A DNA stretch of 16,032 bases from an uncultured Duganella sp. (lineage in GTDB: Bacteria; Pseudomonadota; Gammaproteobacteria; Burkholderiales; Burkholderiaceae): assembly GCA_946482635.1 (NCBI GenBank), contig CAMLSG010000122.1, positions 1-16,032 on the forward strand, given 5' to 3'. Below the pieces are notes generated by a model. It had not been told where the DNA came from. It was given only the letters and a program-made list of their open reading frames with translations, and did not search any database. Shown here one piece after another: positions 7,745 through 14,238 of this stretch (position 1 is the first letter of the stretch; the number at the start of each line of letters is the position of its first letter). Position numbers and translations under genes: made by a program.

Positions 7745-8362
7745 TTAGCCGCCCCCAGTCCGCGACGACCGCGGCAACGGCGTATTCCGCTTCCACCCCG
7801 ACGACAACGCCTGCCCTTCCTCGATCTGCTCCTGCGACATCCCGCGCGCCACCGCCGCCCGCTGCTCCGCTGCATTGGCCGAGCCGCCGGCCGCGGCCAG
7901 GTTCCACAACATATAGGCAATCACATTATCCTGCGGCATGCCGCCAATGTGATACCGGTACATCAGCCCAAGAACCTGCTGCGCATCCGGATGCCCCTGC
8001 TCCGCCGCCTTGCGGAACCAGGTCACCGCCTCCTTATGGTCCTGCAGTACCGCATTGCCCGTGTAATACATGGCCCCGACCACATACTGCGCATCCGCCT
8101 TGCCCTTGAGCGCAGCCTTGCGATGCCAGGTCAGCGCCAGCTTGTAATCCTGCGGCACGCCGCGGCCCATGTAATACATCAGGCCAAGCAAATGCTCGGC
8201 ATCCGTATTGCCCGCCTTGGCCAGCGGCAGGATCTCCTTGTAGGCCAGCGCATAATTCTTGTTGTTATACGCCGTGGCCCCTTCCGCGAACCCCGCATGC
8301 GCACTGGCCTGCAGCCCCAGTGCGATGCTGAGCGCGATTAACACGCCTCGTAGTTTTTTCAT
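7745..8362 (-). CDS. Secreted Sel1-repeat (TPR-like) protein
   Basis: This 205-residue protein starts with a signal peptide (about 1-23, ending ASAHA). It then has a degenerate helix pair and three 36-residue Sel1 repeats (about 51-86, 87-122 and 123-158), each of the pattern G..DA...LG.MY..G..V.QD...A..W..KAA. Such repeats form a curved helical scaffold for protein binding, here probably in the periplasm. The C-terminal 45 residues are not repeat-like. It lies 42 nt downstream of the GIN-domain gene on the same strand, so the two may be co-transcribed. The partner protein is unknown. Confidence 0.9.
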   Translation of the reverse strand: MKKLRGVLIALSIALGLQASAHAGFAEGATAYNNKNYALAYKEILPLAKAGNTDAEHLLGLMYYMGRGVPQDYKLALTWHRKAALKGKADAQYVVGAMYYTGNAVLQDHKEAVTWFRKAAEQGHPDAQQVLGLMYRYHIGGMPQDNVIAYMLWNLAAAGGSANAAEQRAAVARGMSQEQIEEGQALSSGWKRNTPLPRSSRTGGG

Positions 8363-8404
8363 GGTGCTTGGATTTATCTCTTTTTATGCACTGCAGAATG
8401 TCTC

Positions 8405-9169
8405 TTACTTCCAGCTCACCTTGCCCAGGCCATCGACGCTGACGTTGCGCGTGGCCGGCTTGCCGTACACGGTCACGGAACCCAGTCCGCTCAGATTCAG
8501 GTTGGCGTTATTGGACGCATTGATGGTCGCGTTACCCAGGCCGCTCAAGTCCAGGCTCACATCCTCCGCCTTGAACTGCTGCGCATTCAGGCCGCCCAGG
8601 CCGCCCAGCGTCGCCTTCAGGTTCTTGCTGCGGCCGCCGATCGTGATGTAGCCGGCGCCTTGCAGGTCGAGGTCGACGTTTTCGTTCTCGGTCACCCACA
8701 CATGCATGCTGCCCACGCCGCCCAGGTTGGCCTTCAGCTTCTTGTAATCGCACACCACCTTCATGCTGCCCGCGCCATCCAGGGTAAGGTCGATGTTCTC
8801 GCCGCTGAAACCGCTGACCTCCGTGCTGCCCACGCCTTCCGACACCAGTTCGCGCAACTGCGGCAGCACCAGCTCCACCTTCACCGCCGCCGATTTCAGC
8901 TTGACGCCGCGGCTTTCCGTATCGAGGTAAAGGGTGTCGCCGGTCTGCACCGCCGTCACCTTGCTGACGTAGCGTTTGTCGGTCGTGATGTTGAGCGCCG
9001 GAGTGTCGCCACGCCGCAGCTTGAGGTCGATCACGCCGTCGAGCTTGACGCGCACGACACGCGCATCGATGGCCCGCGTTTCCGTCGTCGTGTCGTCGGC
9101 ACGGGCCAGGCCCAGGAGCATACACAGCGCGGTGAACAGCAAGCCAAACTGAAATGGTTTCTTCATCAT
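8405..9169 (-). CDS. Secreted GIN-domain (DUF2807) protein
   Basis: The protein (254 residues from this ATG) has a signal peptide ending LGLARA at about residue 24. A right-handed beta-solenoid type region follows, with repeated turns such as GVGSTEV, GAGSMKV, GVGSMHV, GAGYITI, GLGNATI and GLGSVTV. This is the pattern of the DUF2807 'putative auto-transporter adhesin head, GIN domain' family; function is poorly known. I chose the ATG at 9167-9169 (a second ATG follows) because AAGGA precedes it. A GTG at 9199 would add 10 residues and overlap the upstream small gene by 4 nt. Confidence 0.88.
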   Translation of the reverse strand: MMKKPFQFGLLFTALCMLLGLARADDTTTETRAIDARVVRVKLDGVIDLKLRRGDTPALNITTDKRYVSKVTAVQTGDTLYLDTESRGVKLKSAAVKVELVLPQLRELVSEGVGSTEVSGFSGENIDLTLDGAGSMKVVCDYKKLKANLGGVGSMHVWVTENENVDLDLQGAGYITIGGRSKNLKATLGGLGGLNAQQFKAEDVSLDLSGLGNATINASNNANLNLSGLGSVTVYGKPATRNVSVDGLGKVSWK

Positions 9170-9195
9170 CAATCCTTGGTAAGTCATCAGCGTGA

Positions 9196-9330
9196 TCACA
9201 GGTTGGCCGCTGCGAGGACAAAAGGCAGCTCCGGGATCGCACTGGTGGCAACGATGGTTGCCATATTTATACCACCAAGGACCAGCAGGGTGGCCAGGAA
9301 GATGGCTTCCATGTTTTTAGCGATTTTCAT
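9196..9330 (-). CDS. Small hydrophobic peptide, 44 residues
   Basis: The ATG at 9328-9330 has a good ribosome binding site, GGGGAG, 6 nt upstream. The frame gives MKIAKNMEAIFLATLLVLGG, then INMATIVATSAIPELPF and a short Ala-rich end. There is one membrane-spanning or signal-like segment (about 8-32) after a basic N-terminus. It is divergent from the cytochrome gene and lies directly before the GIN-domain gene. I do not recognise a named family. A much longer frame through this region is an artefact antisense to the cytochrome gene; only the last 44 codons look real. Confidence 0.6.
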   Translation of the reverse strand: MKIAKNMEAIFLATLLVLGGINMATIVATSAIPELPFVLAAANL

Positions 9331-9427
9331 TTTGCGCTCCCCGAATGACTGTTTTTCGATGGTTCCATCATATCGGCGCCCCCTGCTACCGTCCCGCCAT
9401 ATGCGACGAAATGCAAAAAACAGGGAA

Positions 9428-9446
9428 CAGGCGGATAATCCGCCTG
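9428..9446 (+). other. Hairpin in the leader of the cytochrome-dehydrogenase gene
   Basis: CAGGCGGA (9428-9435) and TCCGCCTG (9439-9446) form a perfect 8-bp stem with a TAA loop, followed by CCTTTTC. It ends 28 nt before the ATG. The short T run makes a weak terminator or attenuator possible, or it may simply protect or block the message. Confidence 0.45.
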
Positions 9447-9474
9447 CCTTTTCGTCATTCCAGAGGGAAAAACA

Positions 9475-10878
9475 ATGTACAAGAACATCCTGGCGCTGGC
9501 CGCCGCCCTGCTCTCCGCCCCCGCGTTCGCTGCGCCCGACCTGTCCGCCGCCCACAAGCTCTACCAGGCCAACTGCGCCCAATGCCATGGCAAGGACCTG
9601 GAAGGCGCCGCCGGCCCCAGCCTGGCCGACGCCACCTGGCTGCACGGCCAGCCCACCAAGGCCAACCTGGTGCGCGTGATCGGCAAAGGCGTGGCCGGCA
9701 AAGGCATGCCAGCCTGGGACCAGCAACTGAACAGCACCCAGCTCAGCCAGCTGGCCGAGTACCTGCTGCCAGCCAACGCAGCAGCCCGCAAGTCCATCGC
9801 CGCCGGCGCCACGCCAGCCGCCGGCGCGCCTGCCGCCCCGGCCAAAGGCCTGCCGGCGCTCAAGCTGCCAAAGGGCTTCCAGATCGCCGTCTACGCCGAC
9901 AAGGTTGAAGGCGCACGCGAACTGGCCGTCACCGACAGCGGCCTGGTCTTCGTCGGCTCGACCAAGGCAGGCAAGGTCTATGCCCTGGTCGATGCCAACA
10001 AGGACGGCATCGCCGAAAAAGTCGTCACCGTCGCCGAAGGCCTGAACAATCCCAACGGTGTCGCGCTGCTGAACGGCGCGCTGTACGTCGGCGAAATCTC
10101 GCGCATCATCAAGTTCGACGATATCGAAAAGACCTACGCCAGCAAGCCGGCCTACAAAGTCATCAAGAACGACCTGCCCACCGAAACCTGGCACGGCGCC
10201 AAGTACATCAAGGCCGGCCCGGACGGCAAGCTGTACGTGCCGATCGGCGCCCCCTGCAATGTCTGCGACAAGGAAAACGAGGCTTACTCCAAGATCTGGC
10301 GCATGGACCCTGACGGCAGCAACTGGGAACTGTACGCGCGCGGCGTGCGCAACACGGTCGGCTTCACCTGGCACCCGGTCACGAAAGAGTTGTGGTTCAC
10401 CGATAACGGCCGCGATGAAATGGGCGAGAACATGCCGTCCTGCGAATTGAACGTGGCGCCGAAAGCCGGCATGCACTTCGGCTTCCCTTACTGCCACGGC
10501 GGCGTGCTGCCTGATCCGCAATTCGGCAAGGGCAAGAGCTGCGACGCCTACGTCCCGCCAGTGGCGGCGCTGGGCCCGCATGTGGCGCCGCTTGGCCTGG
10601 CCTTCTACACCGGCACCCAGTTCCCTGAGCAGTACCGCAACCAGTTGCTGGTGGCAGAACATGGCTCATGGAACCGCGCCAACAAGATCGGCTACCAGGT
10701 GCGCCTGATCACCCTGTATGGCAACAAACTGGTCAGCGATACCGCCTTCATCGACGGCTTCCTGCAGAACGAAGAAGTGAGCGGCCGGCCCGTCGATATC
10801 GCCGTGATGCCGGATGGTTCGATACTGGTTTCCGACGACCACGCACACAAGGTGTATCGCGTTACCTACCAGCGTTGA
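9475..10878 (+). CDS. Secreted cytochrome c fused to PQQ-type sorbosone/sugar dehydrogenase
   Basis: This 467-residue protein has a signal peptide (about 1-19, ending APAFA) and a class I cytochrome c domain with the heme site C34-AQ-C37-H38 and probable axial Met M78 in GKGMPAW. An Ala/Pro linker follows (about 101-127), then a six-bladed propeller (about 128-467) of the sorbosone dehydrogenase/GDH type. In the propeller the likely catalytic His is H240 in ETWHGAKYIKAGPDGKLYV, and ARGVRNTVGFTWHP..LWFTDNGRD matches the PQQ-binding blades. It should oxidise an aldose or aldehyde in the periplasm and pass electrons to its own heme. GAGGG precedes the ATG by 9 nt. Confidence 0.92.
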   Translation: MYKNILALAAALLSAPAFAAPDLSAAHKLYQANCAQCHGKDLEGAAGPSLADATWLHGQPTKANLVRVIGKGVAGKGMPAWDQQLNSTQLSQLAEYLLPANAAARKSIAAGATPAAGAPAAPAKGLPALKLPKGFQIAVYADKVEGARELAVTDSGLVFVGSTKAGKVYALVDANKDGIAEKVVTVAEGLNNPNGVALLNGALYVGEISRIIKFDDIEKTYASKPAYKVIKNDLPTETWHGAKYIKAGPDGKLYVPIGAPCNVCDKENEAYSKIWRMDPDGSNWELYARGVRNTVGFTWHPVTKELWFTDNGRDEMGENMPSCELNVAPKAGMHFGFPYCHGGVLPDPQFGKGKSCDAYVPPVAALGPHVAPLGLAFYTGTQFPEQYRNQLLVAEHGSWNRANKIGYQVRLITLYGNKLVSDTAFIDGFLQNEEVSGRPVDIAVMPDGSILVSDDHAHKVYRVTYQR

Positions 10879-10950
10879 TGGGGCATATGTGCAAGGTATC
10901 GCCACTGATGGTTTCATCAAAATATTGAACTTCCGTCGCCCCCAGCCAAG

Positions 10951-10991
10951 GCTATATTGAAAAGTGCCAGACAACAATTGAGAACTGGCAC
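10951..10991 (+). repeat. Leader repeat element, copy 1
   Basis: GCTATATTGAAA is followed by a hairpin with arms GTGCCAG (10964-10970) and CTGGCAC (10985-10991) and a 14-nt loop. The same motif and hairpin recur 138 nt downstream. The arms differ between copies but stay complementary, which points to a conserved structure. Confidence 0.7.
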
Positions 10992-11005
10992 CCATGCTCG
11001 CAATA

Positions 11006-11024
11006 CCTCGCACCACGTGCGAGG
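11006..11024. other. Perfect 8-bp hairpin in the leader region
   Basis: CCTCGCAC (11006-11013) and GTGCGAGG (11017-11024) pair perfectly around CAC. Two further weak hairpins follow (CCCTG/CAGGG near 11051-11065 and CGCCC/GGGCG near 11077-11089). Without a T run these are unlikely to be terminators. The 274-nt gap 10879-11152 thus holds mainly foldable sequence and no open frame I can support. Confidence 0.55.
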
Positions 11025-11089
11025 AATAGCCTGCGCACCACGGCCACGAGCCCTGGTGACACAGGGGTAGCAACCCGCCCAACCGGGCG

Positions 11090-11126
11090 CTATATTGAAA
11101 GAGCCAGGCAATTTTAGAGACCTGGC
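11090..11126 (+). repeat. Leader repeat element, copy 2
   Basis: GCTATATTGAAA is followed by arms GCCAGG (11103-11108) and CCTGGC (11121-11126) with a 12-nt loop that resembles the loop of copy 1 (CAA..AATT/TTTT..GAGA). It ends 26 nt before the first paralogue's ATG. TATATT could serve as a -10 box, but no -35 box is seen at the right distance. Confidence 0.7.
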
Positions 11127-11152
11127 CACACACCAAAACAACGGAGGCAATC

Positions 11153-11560
11153 ATGAAGCGGTTAGTGGCTACCGGCTGCCTGTTCGCGCTCGCCCTTTCG
11201 GCGTACGCACAGAGCACCGATCAAAAAGTTTTGATCCCCGCCTCGAAAGAGGTTCAACGTACCTATATGTCGCCTGACGAATTCGGCAAATACAAAGGCG
11301 CATACGACCTGTCCAACGGCAAGACGCTGCACCTGATCCGCAAAGCAACACGCATCTATGCGCGGGTCGACGAACAGAGCGAACACGAAATCACCCGCGC
11401 CGGCAACGGCAAATTCCAGGCACTGGATGGAAAAATGTGGATGGAACTCGTGTGGGCCAATGACGATTCCGTCAGCGGCAGCCTGAACTATATCGACGAA
11501 TCGCCCTCGGTGGCCGGCCTTGAACCCAAGGTCATCAGCATCCAGTTTGCATCGCGCTGA
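11153..11560 (+). CDS. Small secreted protein, tandem paralogue 1
   Basis: This 135-residue protein has a signal peptide (about 1-19, ending LSAYA), so it is probably periplasmic or secreted. The mature part holds YKGAYDLSNGKTLHLIRK, IYARVDEQSEHEITRAGNGK and FQALDGKMWMEL. The same framework (Y.G.Y.L.NGK.L.L.R, then Y..V, E..A.G...F, DGK, and a G-containing strand) recurs in the next two genes. GGAGG lies 6 nt before the ATG. The pattern suggests a small all-beta domain. No catalytic motif is visible and I do not recognise a named family. Confidence 0.85.
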   Translation: MKRLVATGCLFALALSAYAQSTDQKVLIPASKEVQRTYMSPDEFGKYKGAYDLSNGKTLHLIRKATRIYARVDEQSEHEITRAGNGKFQALDGKMWMELVWANDDSVSGSLNYIDESPSVAGLEPKVISIQFASR

Positions 11561-11577
11561 CGCCATGGGAGGCTATC

Positions 11578-11982
11578 GTGAAACGCCTATTGCTCGCGTG
11601 CGGCCTGGGCTTCTTCGTCTTTAGCGTTCCAGCCCAAAGCCAGACTTCGGTCGAAACAGTTGTGGTGCCTGCCCAGAAGGACGTGAAGCCACTCACCTTG
11701 TGGCCCGACGATATCCTTGAATATATTGGCGACTACCAGCTCGCCAACGGCAAGACCTTGTACCTCACCAGGCAAGGCGCCAAGATGTATGGCCAGATTG
11801 GCTCGTTACCGAAGCACGAATTGATCGCCACAGGATTGCGCAAGTTTCACGCGGTGGACGGCAAGCTTTCCGTCCACATCAAATACACCTGGGACGGACA
11901 GATCACCGGCAATGTAGCTTATGTCGATAGCAGTCGCAGTGCAGGCTCGCTGCCTGTACTGGTGGAATTCGCCTCACGCTGA
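11578..11982 (+). CDS. Small secreted protein, tandem paralogue 2
   Basis: This 134-residue protein begins at a GTG (11578) with GGGAGG 5 nt upstream, 17 nt after the first paralogue. The signal peptide ends near FSVPA (about residue 19). The shared core reads WPDDILEYIGDYQLANGKTL, then YLTRQGAKMYGQIG, ELIATGLRKFHAVDGKL and ITGNVAYVDS. It ends EFASR, nearly as paralogue 1 ends QFASR, which supports duplication of whole genes. No function can be assigned from sequence alone. Confidence 0.85.
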   Translation: MKRLLLACGLGFFVFSVPAQSQTSVETVVVPAQKDVKPLTLWPDDILEYIGDYQLANGKTLYLTRQGAKMYGQIGSLPKHELIATGLRKFHAVDGKLSVHIKYTWDGQITGNVAYVDSSRSAGSLPVLVEFASR

Positions 11983-11994
11983 AAGGGGGGCGCC

Positions 11995-12393
11995 ATGAAA
12001 AGAGCAACTGCCATACTGGGGCTTGCCATGTGCTGCACGCAAGCCCTGGCGCAGCAACAACCCGATGCCGGCCGCGTGATCATCCCGGCCGCCAAACCCG
12101 CGCCATACTTTATCTGGCCGGACGACCTGCAGAACTACAAGGGCGAATACTATCTGTCCAATGGCAAGAAGATGTACATCAACCGCATTGCCAACCACCT
12201 GTACGCACAGGTAGGCAAGCAAAAGGAAAAGGAGATCATAGCAACCGGCGAGAACATGTTCGAGTCGGCAGACAAGTCCATGACGCTCAATATCGTCATT
12301 TCGCGTCAGGGCTATGTCAGTGGCAGCATCGTATATTGGAATGAGGACCTGCCAGATAAACCGCTGGCCTATGCCTCCCTCATGACGCGCTAG
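11995..12393 (+). CDS. Small secreted protein, tandem paralogue 3
   Basis: This 132-residue protein starts at an ATG 12 nt after paralogue 2, with a G-rich Shine-Dalgarno sequence (AGGGGGG). The signal peptide ends TQALA (about residue 19). The core reads WPDDLQNYKGEYYLSNGKKM, then YINRIANHLYAQVGKQKEKE, IIATGENMF and YVSGSIVYW. It shares the WPDD stretch with paralogue 2 and the YKG.Y.LSNGK stretch with paralogue 1. A strong terminator closes the cluster 16 nt after the stop. Confidence 0.85.
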   Translation: MKRATAILGLAMCCTQALAQQQPDAGRVIIPAAKPAPYFIWPDDLQNYKGEYYLSNGKKMYINRIANHLYAQVGKQKEKEIIATGENMFESADKSMTLNIVISRQGYVSGSIVYWNEDLPDKPLAYASLMTR

Positions 12394-12408
12394 CCGCGGG
12401 CACGTCCG

Positions 12409-12445
12409 GGCCGCCAGCCCTCAGTGAAGCTGGCGGCCTCTTTTT
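12409..12445 (+). terminator. Intrinsic terminator of the three-paralogue operon
   Basis: GGCCGCCAGC (12409-12418) and GCTGGCGGCC (12429-12438) form a perfect 10-bp GC-rich stem with a 10-nt loop, followed by TCTTTTT. The T run overlaps the stop codon of the convergent hydrolase gene. In the other direction the stem may also stop transcripts from that gene, though the T run there is missing. Confidence 0.9.
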
Positions 12446-13805
12446 ACTGGCGCAATGCGGTTTCGTCTGCACCCGGCTGGCGCACCAGCAGGCTATGGAC
12501 TTTGCCGTCGCTGCCGCGCTGGAACTCCAGGCTCGCCAGCGATCCTTCCATGAAGAAGCTGTCCGGTGCATGCGCCATGATCGGCATCGCATCGCGCCCT
12601 TCCCTCTGCATCACCAATTTGTCACCATCCCGGCGCACCACCCGCTTGACCTTGTCCGCGCCGACGTAAGTGCCAACGAAGGCATCGAGCGCCTCCGGCG
12701 CCAGCGCGATCGGCTTGAATTCGGCAAACGGCTGGCCGATTGCGATACCGGCCGCCTTGTAGGCGATCACGGGCGTGTTGACTGCGCCGCCATTGCCATT
12801 GGTGAGCACCGCTACGAAGACCTTGTCGTCCGGCAGCCGCAAGGCCTGCGCGGTAAAGCCCGGAATCGAACCGCCGTGATGGATCATCCTGTGACCTGCC
12901 AGCGTGCCTATATTCCAGCCGTAGCCGTAATTGCATGGCGCATCCTGCGGCAGGCGGCAAGAAGTGAAGGCCTGGCGCCAGGTCGCCGGCTTGAGCAGCT
13001 TGCCGCTGCTGACGGCAGCATCCCAACGCGCCATGTCGTCCGCCGTGGTCACCAGTGCGCCCGCCGAATAGGCCAGCGTTACGTCGATGTCTTTCACGGC
13101 CACGATCTCTTTCCCGCTCAGGCGATGGCCCTTGATGTGGCGCCTGGCACTGCGCTCGAAACCTTCCTGCGCCGTATCCTGCATGCCGAGCGGCTCGAAG
13201 ATATTCTTCGCAACGAAGTCGTGGTACTTCATGCCGGACAGTTTTTCAATGACCAGGCCCAGAAGGAAGTAGCCGGAATTGCTGTAGCTGTAACGCTCGC
13301 CCGGCTTGAAGTCTAGCGGTTCCTTGGCGAAGACGCCAAGCACCTGGTCCAGGGTCACGCCTTCTTCGGGCAGGCTGCGGAAAGCCTTCAGCGCCGTATA
13401 GTTTGGAATGCCGGAAGTGTGCTGCAACAGGTGTTCGATGGTGATGGTGCTGCCCTTGTCGGGGAAGTCCGGCAAGTACTTGCGAATATCGTCCTTCACC
13501 GACAGCTTGCCCTGCTCCGCCAGCATCAGGATGCCGACAGCGGTGAACTGCTTGGTGATGGAACCGATGCGAAGCTGCATGTCCGGCTGCATCGGCGTCT
13601 TCTCCGCCACGTTGGCCAGGCCATACGCCTTACGGAATACCGGCTTGCCGTCGCGCGTGACGATCACCGTGGCGCCTGGCCAGTCCGGCTTGAACATCGG
13701 CGCCAGGGCGGCATCCAGGCGCTGCTCGAGCGGCGTTTCGGCCATCGCGCAAGTAGCTTGCAGAAGGGAGAGCGATGCAAAGAAAACTGCAGGTAATTTC
13801 GTCAC
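12444..13805 (-). CDS. Secreted serine hydrolase, beta-lactamase/class C-like fold, with C-terminal beta domain
   Basis: This 453-residue protein has a signal peptide (about 1-22, ending CAMA) and a serine hydrolase domain (about 25-350). The catalytic motifs are S82-IT-K85, Y174-S-N176 and H310-G-G in MIHHGGSIPGF. This is Pfam Beta-lactamase, which includes esterases and D-Ala peptidases as well as class C enzymes, so antibiotic hydrolysis cannot be claimed. A C-terminal domain (about 370-450) reads AFVGTYVGADKVKRVVR, DKLVMQREGR and SFFMEG. It starts at GTG 13803-13805, with AAGGAG 8 nt upstream. It converges on the paralogue operon and has LytTR-like sites upstream. Confidence 0.9.
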   Translation of the reverse strand: MTKLPAVFFASLSLLQATCAMAETPLEQRLDAALAPMFKPDWPGATVIVTRDGKPVFRKAYGLANVAEKTPMQPDMQLRIGSITKQFTAVGILMLAEQGKLSVKDDIRKYLPDFPDKGSTITIEHLLQHTSGIPNYTALKAFRSLPEEGVTLDQVLGVFAKEPLDFKPGERYSYSNSGYFLLGLVIEKLSGMKYHDFVAKNIFEPLGMQDTAQEGFERSARRHIKGHRLSGKEIVAVKDIDVTLAYSAGALVTTADDMARWDAAVSSGKLLKPATWRQAFTSCRLPQDAPCNYGYGWNIGTLAGHRMIHHGGSIPGFTAQALRLPDDKVFVAVLTNGNGGAVNTPVIAYKAAGIAIGQPFAEFKPIALAPEALDAFVGTYVGADKVKRVVRRDGDKLVMQREGRDAMPIMAHAPDSFFMEGSLASLEFQRGSDGKVHSLLVRQPGADETALRQ

Positions 13806-13867
13806 GGCCAGGTCTCCTTAAAAATCCGGATGCTAATGCCGCCCGGCCCCGCGCGGGTGGCCGAGCC

Positions 13868-13919
13868 GACGAATGGTCGATCAGGGGGGACGAATGGTCG
13901 GTTTTACGCCCCGAATGTC
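13868..13919 (-). promoter_or_regulatory. AlgR/LytTR-like direct repeats, 21-bp phasing
   Basis: On the minus strand CGACCATTCGTC occurs twice, exactly 21 bp apart (13900-13889 and 13879-13868). ACCATTCGTC differs by one base from the AlgR consensus ACCGTTCGTC known from Pseudomonas. A third, degenerate copy (CATTCG core at 13917-13912) has the same 21-bp step. The intact pair lies 63-95 nt upstream of the hydrolase GTG, just upstream of where a -35 box would lie if the TAGCAT at 13835-13830 is the -10 box. Confidence 0.65.
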
Positions 13920-14238
13920 AGGCGCCCTTGCGCTTCGGCGCTTTGTGCTCCCATGCTTGCTTCACCAGCCGCTTGACCACCGCAGCATCAGCCTTCGCCA
14001 GTTCCACCCGCACGCCAAGAACCTTGCTGCCCCAGAGCAGCTTTTCAGCAAAGGACGAATACAGTTCCAGCACTTCATCGCGGGTCTCGTCGGGAATGAA
14101 GATGTGGACGAATTCTTCCCCTGGCGGGACGGTGACGAAGATCTTTCCCTTCACACGGAACGCGCCAAAGTTATGATGCGGCTCGTCGCTGACGTCCGGC
14201 AGCGCCATGGCAAAGGTGCGGACTGTGGAGAATTTCAC
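13918..14238 (-). CDS. YjbR/MmcQ-family protein
   Basis: This 106-residue protein matches the YjbR (MmcQ, CyaY-like fold) family. It has TVRTFAMALPDVSDEPHHNF near the N-terminus, then FRVKGKIFVTVPP, and the C-terminal LLWGSKVLGVRVELAKAD and LVKQAWEHKAPKR. Members are small cytosolic proteins that may bind DNA, but their role is unsettled. The start is GTG 14236-14238, overlapping the stop of the preceding YCII gene as GTGA, so translation is probably coupled. It is the last gene of a three-gene unit. Confidence 0.85.
   Translation of the reverse strand: MKFSTVRTFAMALPDVSDEPHHNFGAFRVKGKIFVTVPPGEEFVHIFIPDETRDEVLELYSSFAEKLLWGSKVLGVRVELAKADAAVVKRLVKQAWEHKAPKRKGA

Noticed and set aside
10255..10266. 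Second heme site in the dehydrogenase (C261..C264)
   Set aside because: The motif is CNVCD, without the histidine after the second cysteine, and lies inside the propeller where sorbosone dehydrogenase relatives also have such cysteines.
9331..10662. Long minus-strand frame opposite the cytochrome-dehydrogenase gene
   Set aside because: The plus-strand gene has a signal peptide, CxxCH and propeller motifs. The minus frame lacks a plausible start or domain. Only its last 44 codons, with their own ribosome site, were kept as a gene.
10879..11152. c-di-GMP (GEMM) or another known riboswitch in the leader of the three paralogues
   Set aside because: The conserved GEMM core blocks are not found, and no other class I know matches. 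It is left as a structured leader of unknown type.
11153..11640. Lipoprotein signal in paralogues 1 and 2 (ATGC, LLAC near residues 6-9)
   Set aside because: The cysteine at residue 8-9 leaves too short a leader for a lipobox, and a normal signal peptidase I site follows near residue 19.
12444..13805. Antibiotic resistance beta-lactamase
   Set aside because: The SxxK, YSN and HGG motifs only show the fold. The C-terminal extra domain and general sequence fit the broad serine hydrolase/esterase group better.
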